Shown here: positions 16,600 through 20,719 of the stretch, in pieces
How positions within the stretch are numbered: position 1 is the stretch's first letter
Layout: each line of letters opens with the position of its first letter
Assembly (NCBI GenBank): GCA_030180075.1
Contig: JASNJN010000129.1
Span: forward strand, 1-20,719
From: Mikrocytos mackini
Taxonomy: Eukaryota > Endomyxa > Ascetosporea > Mikrocytida > Mikrocytiidae
Direction of reading: 5' to 3'
DNA: 20,719 bases
The notes under the pieces: model-generated
The model's database searches: none
What the model was told of the DNA's origin: nothing
What the model saw: the letters and a program-made list of their open reading frames with translations, nothing else
Translations under genes and position numbers: made by a program

Positions 16600-17604
16600 A
16601 TGGGAAAAGCTAAAGATGAGACAAAGAAGTTCTTGGTTGGTTTGATGTCTAGATCGAAGCGCTTCATTTTAGACATCCATCCGGACCTTTCATACAAAAC
16701 TATTTTGAAAGCGACATGGAACGACAATTTACTCCCAAAAAACAAACACTTCTTCAAAATCAAAGAGCAAATAATTCATCATTATCGTCCCGTATTCAAT
16801 TCTATGAATCCTTACTCGAATACACTCTTCACCAGCACAAACGAAGGCGATTTGAAGCCCGAAAACATTATTAGAAACCTCGAAGTGCGACTTATGCACT
16901 ACAAATGGAAAGTAGTTCTAAAAACATTGTTGTTAATGAACAAACTTTCAAACCCTATTTACTGCGGGGAATTGGCCTTCTTGTTTTATAACAAAAGGCC
17001 AAACATCTTCCTCAAGACATTTTCTGTCGCAAGGAACATCCCTGCATACCAAGACAGGGCCCATAGTATAAACTCACTTCTAAACTATCTCCACATAAAA
17101 CTTCAAAACTTTAACATCATCGGAAGAACATTTATATACTTTAACGACCTTGAAGATTTGGAAACATTTCTTGAAGGAAGGTTTATTGAAAGAACGTTTA
17201 GAATGGGGCTAAACAGAATGATTGTTCAACTGAAATATATTTCAGAGGTTAAGTTTCCAGAACAAACCTTTTCGAATCAAATGTCTATATATTTCAATCA
17301 AGAAATATACGAGGAAGGTTGTCTGCTCTTTAAGAATATAATTTTCAGCTTTTTCTATTATTTTGATAGTAACAAAAACAATGTAGATTATTTACGGAAA
17401 GAAGTCGAACAAATTCTAAAGGTATTCAAAAAATTCAAAATAAATTATAGGAATTTTATAGAAACAGAAAACAACTTTAAAGATAAAACAGATAACTTTG
17501 GCATTGAATTTTTAAACGGACAAGTAAAGATGTTAGAAGTGAAAATGAATAATACCTGGAATATTGAAAATAAAGAGATGTTCCATGATGTTTTTAATTT
17601 ATAA
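16600..17604 (+). CDS. ANTH-domain endocytic adaptor (AP180/CALM/Yap180-like)
   Basis: A 334-residue protein that is nearly all ANTH domain. Residues 37-50 (K-ATWNDNLLP-KNKH) match the phosphoinositide-binding motif of CALM (K-ATTHEIMGP-KKKH) with identical spacing: K37, K47, K49, H50. Helices 'YKWKVVLKTLLLMNKLS' (about 106-122) and 'CLLFKNIIFSFFYYFDSN' (about 240-257) fit later ANTH helices. In other eukaryotes the domain binds PI(4,5)P2 at the plasma membrane and recruits clathrin and SNAREs. The family's long tail with clathrin and adaptor-binding motifs is absent; the protein ends soon after the domain, consistent with reduction in microsporidia. The start is the first ATG of the frame and leaves a typical short basic lead. 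The 3' half is more AT-rich than the 5' half. It is convergent with ENP2, 258 bp away. Confidence 0.82.
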   Translation: MGKAKDETKKFLVGLMSRSKRFILDIHPDLSYKTILKATWNDNLLPKNKHFFKIKEQIIHHYRPVFNSMNPYSNTLFTSTNEGDLKPENIIRNLEVRLMHYKWKVVLKTLLLMNKLSNPIYCGELAFLFYNKRPNIFLKTFSVARNIPAYQDRAHSINSLLNYLHIKLQNFNIIGRTFIYFNDLEDLETFLEGRFIERTFRMGLNRMIVQLKYISEVKFPEQTFSNQMSIYFNQEIYEEGCLLFKNIIFSFFYYFDSNKNNVDYLRKEVEQILKVFKKFKINYRNFIETENNFKDKTDNFGIEFLNGQVKMLEVKMNNTWNIENKEMFHDVFNL

Positions 17605-17862
17605 TGTATAAGAGAAGTATTGTAAATAAATATAATTTAATGGATTGAACACAAACAAAAACATTTTTTTATCATTTCAATAGTAGAATTCCTGAAAATA
17701 ACACCGAACTATAAATAAGCGTAATTTTATTATATTATACCACTACCACTGCATTTTAATAAGTGTTTCATAAAATTATAAAATAACATTCCAAATGAAA
17801 TTAATATACAAATTTATTTTAGGCAATATAAAATAATATAAATGTATTAATAATTTAATAAC
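17605..17862. other. Convergent intergenic region with candidate polyadenylation signals
   Basis: 258 bp between two stop codons. AATAAA at 17625-17630 (+) lies 20 bp past the ANTH stop, and AATAAA on the minus strand (17818-17813) lies about 45 bp past the ENP2 stop. Both positions suit 3' end formation, though such hexamers are common in AT-rich DNA. Confidence 0.4.
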
Positions 17863-18867
17863 TTATTGGTTTACATATTTCGCCCAATTTTTGGACAGTC
17901 CTATTTGATCACAATTCATTACAAAAATGGAATTGCTTCCATACTTTCCAAACAATAAAGTTCCTGAATTCTTTACATTCCTTATCCATTGGATTTTCTC
18001 CTCAACATCTAATGTTTTAACGATTTTAAATGTTTCTATGTCTATTATTAAAATAGCTGAATTAATTGAGACAAGTAAGTACAATTCGTTTGCGATGAAC
18101 GAAGTCATTTCATACTCTTTTCCAGAAGCAAGACTTTCATTGGCTTCATATAACTTACCCAATACATCTAAAAAGGATTCTCTTTCCTTCGTCAATGTAA
18201 ATTCATTTCCTTCTTTCTTATAGTTTAATTCGAATAGTTCGCCTGTTACACTTAAAGCCAAAAAACGGCAACTAGAAGAGTTCTGAGTAATTGCATAAAG
18301 TCTCAAATCACCAAAGCATCGCATTTCGCAGTCTTTCAAATAAGAAGGAAGTTCTAGTTGGGATACGACCATCTCTTTTTGAATATCCACCAAATGTAAG
18401 CATTCTGATGTAACAATAAGAACAAGGTTGTCATCGTTTGTCTTTGAAAAAGCAACTATCTCATCTTTGAACGTTATTTTCTTTCCTAGTTCTCCCAGAA
18501 CACTGCAGAATGCCATCTTCGTTATTCCAATACATAGTATTTTGTTTAATTCATCTAAATATCTGATATGGAAGCATTGAAAAGATAATTTGGTCGATTT
18601 TACTAACCCTGAATTCGAATGATAATCCAACGTCCTTTGATTCTTTAGTAATACAAATGAATTAATTGTGTCTTTCGAAAGGATCTCGCATTCAACGTAA
18701 ATATCGCTAGAACATCGACTTACAATGAATGAAGCTGTAGGAAGAGAATAAATAAAGTATTGATGGGGGTATGTTCCTATACCAATCAAATAAGATCCGC
18801 TGTCTGATATTGAAGCAGAGAAAATATCGCTGGGGAAATTAGCATTGTCAATTTTGTAAACTTTCAT
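17863..18867 (-). CDS. ENP2: ENP2/NOL10-like ribosome biogenesis WD40 protein
   Basis: A 334-residue beta-propeller-type protein. 'FSASISDSGSYLIGIGTYPH' followed by 'QYFIYSLPTASFIVSR' matches the ENP2 block 'IKVSRDGQYCMATGTYKPQIHVYDFANLSLKFDR'. 'ILSKDTINSFVLLKNQRTLDYHSNSGL' aligns with 'ILSDDWTKSVHLQNDRSIQFQNKGGL' (partial quotes compared here block by block), and the end 'CDQIGLSKNWAKYV' matches 'IPSLGPSPRWCSFL'. ENP2 is a nucleolar component of the 90S/small-subunit processome. Yeast ENP2 has about 700 residues; here the protein stops right after the propeller, so the charged C-terminal half is absent. No frame breaks. The start ATG at 18867 gives a short lead 'MKVYKIDNANFPSD' directly before the first conserved blade. 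It converges on the ANTH gene. Confidence 0.75.
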   Translation of the reverse strand: MKVYKIDNANFPSDIFSASISDSGSYLIGIGTYPHQYFIYSLPTASFIVSRCSSDIYVECEILSKDTINSFVLLKNQRTLDYHSNSGLVKSTKLSFQCFHIRYLDELNKILCIGITKMAFCSVLGELGKKITFKDEIVAFSKTNDDNLVLIVTSECLHLVDIQKEMVVSQLELPSYLKDCEMRCFGDLRLYAITQNSSSCRFLALSVTGELFELNYKKEGNEFTLTKERESFLDVLGKLYEANESLASGKEYEMTSFIANELYLLVSINSAILIIDIETFKIVKTLDVEEKIQWIRNVKNSGTLLFGKYGSNSIFVMNCDQIGLSKNWAKYVNQ

Positions 18868-19925
18868 TTTAGAAAATTATTTTAAAATTTCAAAACCAGA
18901 ATATGCACCTTATAGATATCCAAACGCTTAGAACAAAACTTATATATTTTTGTTTAATTCCTAGTTATAGGTTCTGTATTTCTCCAAACGTAATAATCTC
19001 CAAATATTTTTTATTTTGTAGCGTGCTCGATGTGGATAATATGCCTAGGCAAACCCTTCTTGTTGAAAAGTGTTTATACCAGTGATGGGTAATAGTCAAT
19101 TTTTTTTGACTAATTAGTAGGGCAACCCAAATGCAATTTTTGTAATTTTTTGTATGTTGGTCAATGAACCCTGAAAAGTCGTTTTCTGGTCTCCAAATTG
19201 TATGTAGTCATCTCTACAAAAAGTTATAAATGCAAATAAAAACGTAACTGCAAATTATGTACAAAAAACGGATTTTTTATAATTCTTCACCCGTGAATTG
19301 GTTAATTATCGTTTATTGAACAAGATATTTTATAAATACATGCCAATATGCGTAAATAACCCAAAAGATGAGTAGATAGCGACATTTGGAATGTTCTATA
19401 AAGTAAATTACTTATTTTCTAATTTACGATCGTGATTTGTTCATATTCATATGTAATGATAGAATAAAATCAGATTTATTTTATATAAAATAACTTATTT
19501 CCAGTGTTGTTATAAAAGTGGACAAAAATACAATAATATCGCCCATTGGGATATAAACTGGTTTATATCAGTTTAATCCACACAGTTTCAGTTTAAAATC
19601 GAAATTTAAAAAAATTATTTCTAATAAATTTTGGAGCATTTTCTATAATGCTGTGTATATTTAACAAAATGTGGAGAAATCTTGATGAAATTATTATCTT
19701 TCATGAAAAGTAATTTCCAAAAATATAAATTTGTTATTTTTGGGTTTTATGATTTTATGATTTTTGACATTTTAAATTTCCTGAAATTTCCTTTAGTATG
19801 TTATTTTGCAATTTAGGCCATCTTGATAAATTTTCACGTGTCGATACATATTCCACATATTATAATTAAAATAGCAGTTAAACTACCTCGTATTTTGGGT
19901 AAAAATCAACGTATCCAGTTCAGAC
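18868..19925. other. Gene-free AT-rich region with two hAT-like ends
   Basis: About 1 kb without a convincing gene; the first ~35 bp form the ENP2 upstream region. At 19080 the sequence CAGTGATGGGTAAT resembles a hAT terminal repeat, and at 19115 TAGTAGGGCAACCCAAA repeats the end found at 3656. Neither has a partner end nearby, so they are probably truncated or nested insertions. The remainder is T-rich with short repeats such as 'cagttt' near 19560-19600. Confidence 0.45.
19115..19131 (+). repeat. hAT-like terminal repeat, second copy of the 3656 end
   Basis: TAGTAGGGCAACCCAAA matches the minus-strand end at 3656 (TAGTAGGGCAACCAAAA) at 16 of 17 positions in unrelated flanks. A shorter match, TAGTAGGGC, occurs at 20693, near the window's end. 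No opposing end is present. Confidence 0.4.
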
Positions 19926-20285
19926 TAGAGGTGAGAATTTGGCCATTTATTGAGAACCGCCCGAACCGACCCACCGAACGGGCGGGCGGTTTCACATTTC
20001 TTAACCGTTTTATTTTCAGTGAAAATCTGAAAATTTTCGATTTTTTTTTAAAAAATTTATAAAGAAANAATTAAAAACTACTATTGCATTAAAATTTGCC
20101 CAAACTTGTTGATAATATAGTTTAAATACTTAGAAAATAGAAAATTATATTTGTTTTGGAAATTTCTTTTAAAAAAGATAAGTCACCTGTTAATGAGCAT
20201 TTTTTCGGAAAACGACCCCTTCAACGCCCGAAACCGAACCGCGCGGTTCGGTTTCGGGCGGGCGGGCTGATAATTCTCACCTCTA
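19926..20285. mobile_element. Complete 360-bp hAT-type MITE with 8-bp target duplication
   Basis: The ends TAGAGGTGAGAATT (19926-19939) and AATTCTCACCTCTA (20272-20285) are perfect inverted repeats of 14 bp, and the element is flanked by GTTCAGAC on both sides (19918-19925 and 20286-20293). An 8-bp duplication plus a TAGAGGTG-like end is diagnostic of hAT. Inside each end is a GC-rich block with CCCGAACC/CGGTTCGG words; the right one is a 36-bp perfect palindrome. The centre is AT-rich and non-coding and contains an N at 20067. An open frame at 19823-20062 only crosses the element's end. It needs a hAT transposase from elsewhere. Confidence 0.85.
20225..20260. repeat. 36-bp perfect GC-rich palindrome in the MITE
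   Basis: CGCCCGAAACCGAACCGC followed directly by its reverse complement. It corresponds to the 38-bp palindrome at 2714-2751 with different sequence detail (CCGAAACC here, CCGAACCCGACC there), so palindromy has been conserved while the bases changed. Confidence 0.9.
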
Positions 20286-20293
20286 GTTCAGAC

Positions 20294-20719
20294 CTCAGTA
20301 CTATCCATCGGTTTTAATCTGGTGTTTNAACCCGTAAAAACTATGCTTATTTCAAATATTTTCTGGTTTTTATTTAATAAAAATATTAATATTAATTTTC
20401 CTTTATATATAGCCTTGATCATATAGTCATTAATATGAAAACAACTTTTGTTATACTAAATAGATTGAACCGAGTGGTTTTTCAAAATAATTGATGGCGC
20501 TGCAAGCGACTCAACTGGAAAATTTTGAAAGTCCTAATGGAAACCCTAAATCAGATCTAGGATTACACAACTTATAAATATTTATTTTTTCTTTTTTATT
20601 TACATCTTTGGTCGGCCCCATATCGGATCCTAGCATTACCAACAGTTAAATATATTTCTAACATGGGAGATCGCTATTATATCAAGAAAAAATAGTAGGG
20701 CGCTTTTCAGTCTCCTTTC
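20294..20719. other. No recognisable gene; ambiguous base at 20328
   Basis: AT-rich sequence with no convincing frame. It contains an N at 20328. TAGTAGGGC at 20693 may be the start of another copy of the hAT end seen at 19115, but the match is only nine bases and the window ends. Confidence 0.4.

Noticed and set aside
19823-20062. 79-codon frame crossing the left end of the MITE
   Set aside because: It spans the target duplication and terminal repeat of a non-coding element, so it is a chance frame.
1-20719. tRNA, rRNA, CRISPR arrays or riboswitches
   Set aside because: I found no cloverleaf with a GGTTCRANTCC box outside coding sequence, no rRNA-like blocks and no regularly spaced direct repeats with unique spacers. 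A covariance-model scan would be decisive.

Overview
The window looks like a stretch of a large, repeat-rich, AT-rich nuclear genome from an intron-poor unicellular eukaryote, most likely a microsporidian with an expanded genome. The basis is the host genes: all are intronless, several are shortened versions of universal eukaryotic proteins (an ENP2/NOL10 that is little more than its beta-propeller, a bare ANTH-domain protein, a short NOT1-like protein), neighbouring genes sit 45-260 bp apart where mobile DNA has not intervened, and candidate AATAAA signals lie just past stop codons. I cannot name the species. The mobile DNA, by contrast, is eukaryotic and diverse: Tc1-type, hAT-type, an unclassified long-inverted-repeat element and an LTR-retroelement fragment.

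Layout. 1-300 holds no recognisable gene. 301-2089 is a non-autonomous element with ~207-bp terminal inverted repeats that differ at only two positions, enclosing inverted arrays of a ~20-bp 'TGCCTCAAAAT' unit. 2662-3656 is hAT territory: a solo right end of a GC-palindrome MITE abuts the decayed minus-strand N-terminal half of a hAT transposase whose 5' terminal repeat is at 3656. 4092-5640 is a fossil Gag-protease fragment of an LTR retroelement, markedly richer in G+C than its surroundings and bracketed by ambiguous bases at 3775 and 5689.

5690-5823 (-) is the head of an unrecognised gene cut at the N; it diverges from a NOT1-like gene (5943-8588, apparently continuing to 8821 after a one-base frame shift). 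Immediately downstream, 8867-12174, is a decayed gene of the XMAP215/Stu2/TOG microtubule polymerase family, open in successive frames with about eight lesions and finally split by a Tc1 insertion. That insertion (12177-14851, TA duplications) is the most unusual object here: a near-perfect 2.7-kb palindrome made of two head-to-head copies of one DD34E transposon, each lacking its 5' terminal repeat, so that two copies of the same 3' end serve as the element's termini.

15135-18867 is ordinary gene space: an intact PP2A-type phosphatase, an ANTH-domain endocytic adaptor and, convergent with it, ENP2. 18868-20719 has no gene but contains a complete 360-bp hAT MITE with an 8-bp target duplication and two further hAT-like ends.

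The host genes do not form an obvious pathway: mRNA deadenylation (NOT1), spindle microtubules (TOG), phosphatase signalling (PP2A), endocytosis (ANTH) and ribosome assembly (ENP2). What unites the window is the contrast between intact housekeeping genes on the right and gene decay plus transposon accumulation in the middle and left.
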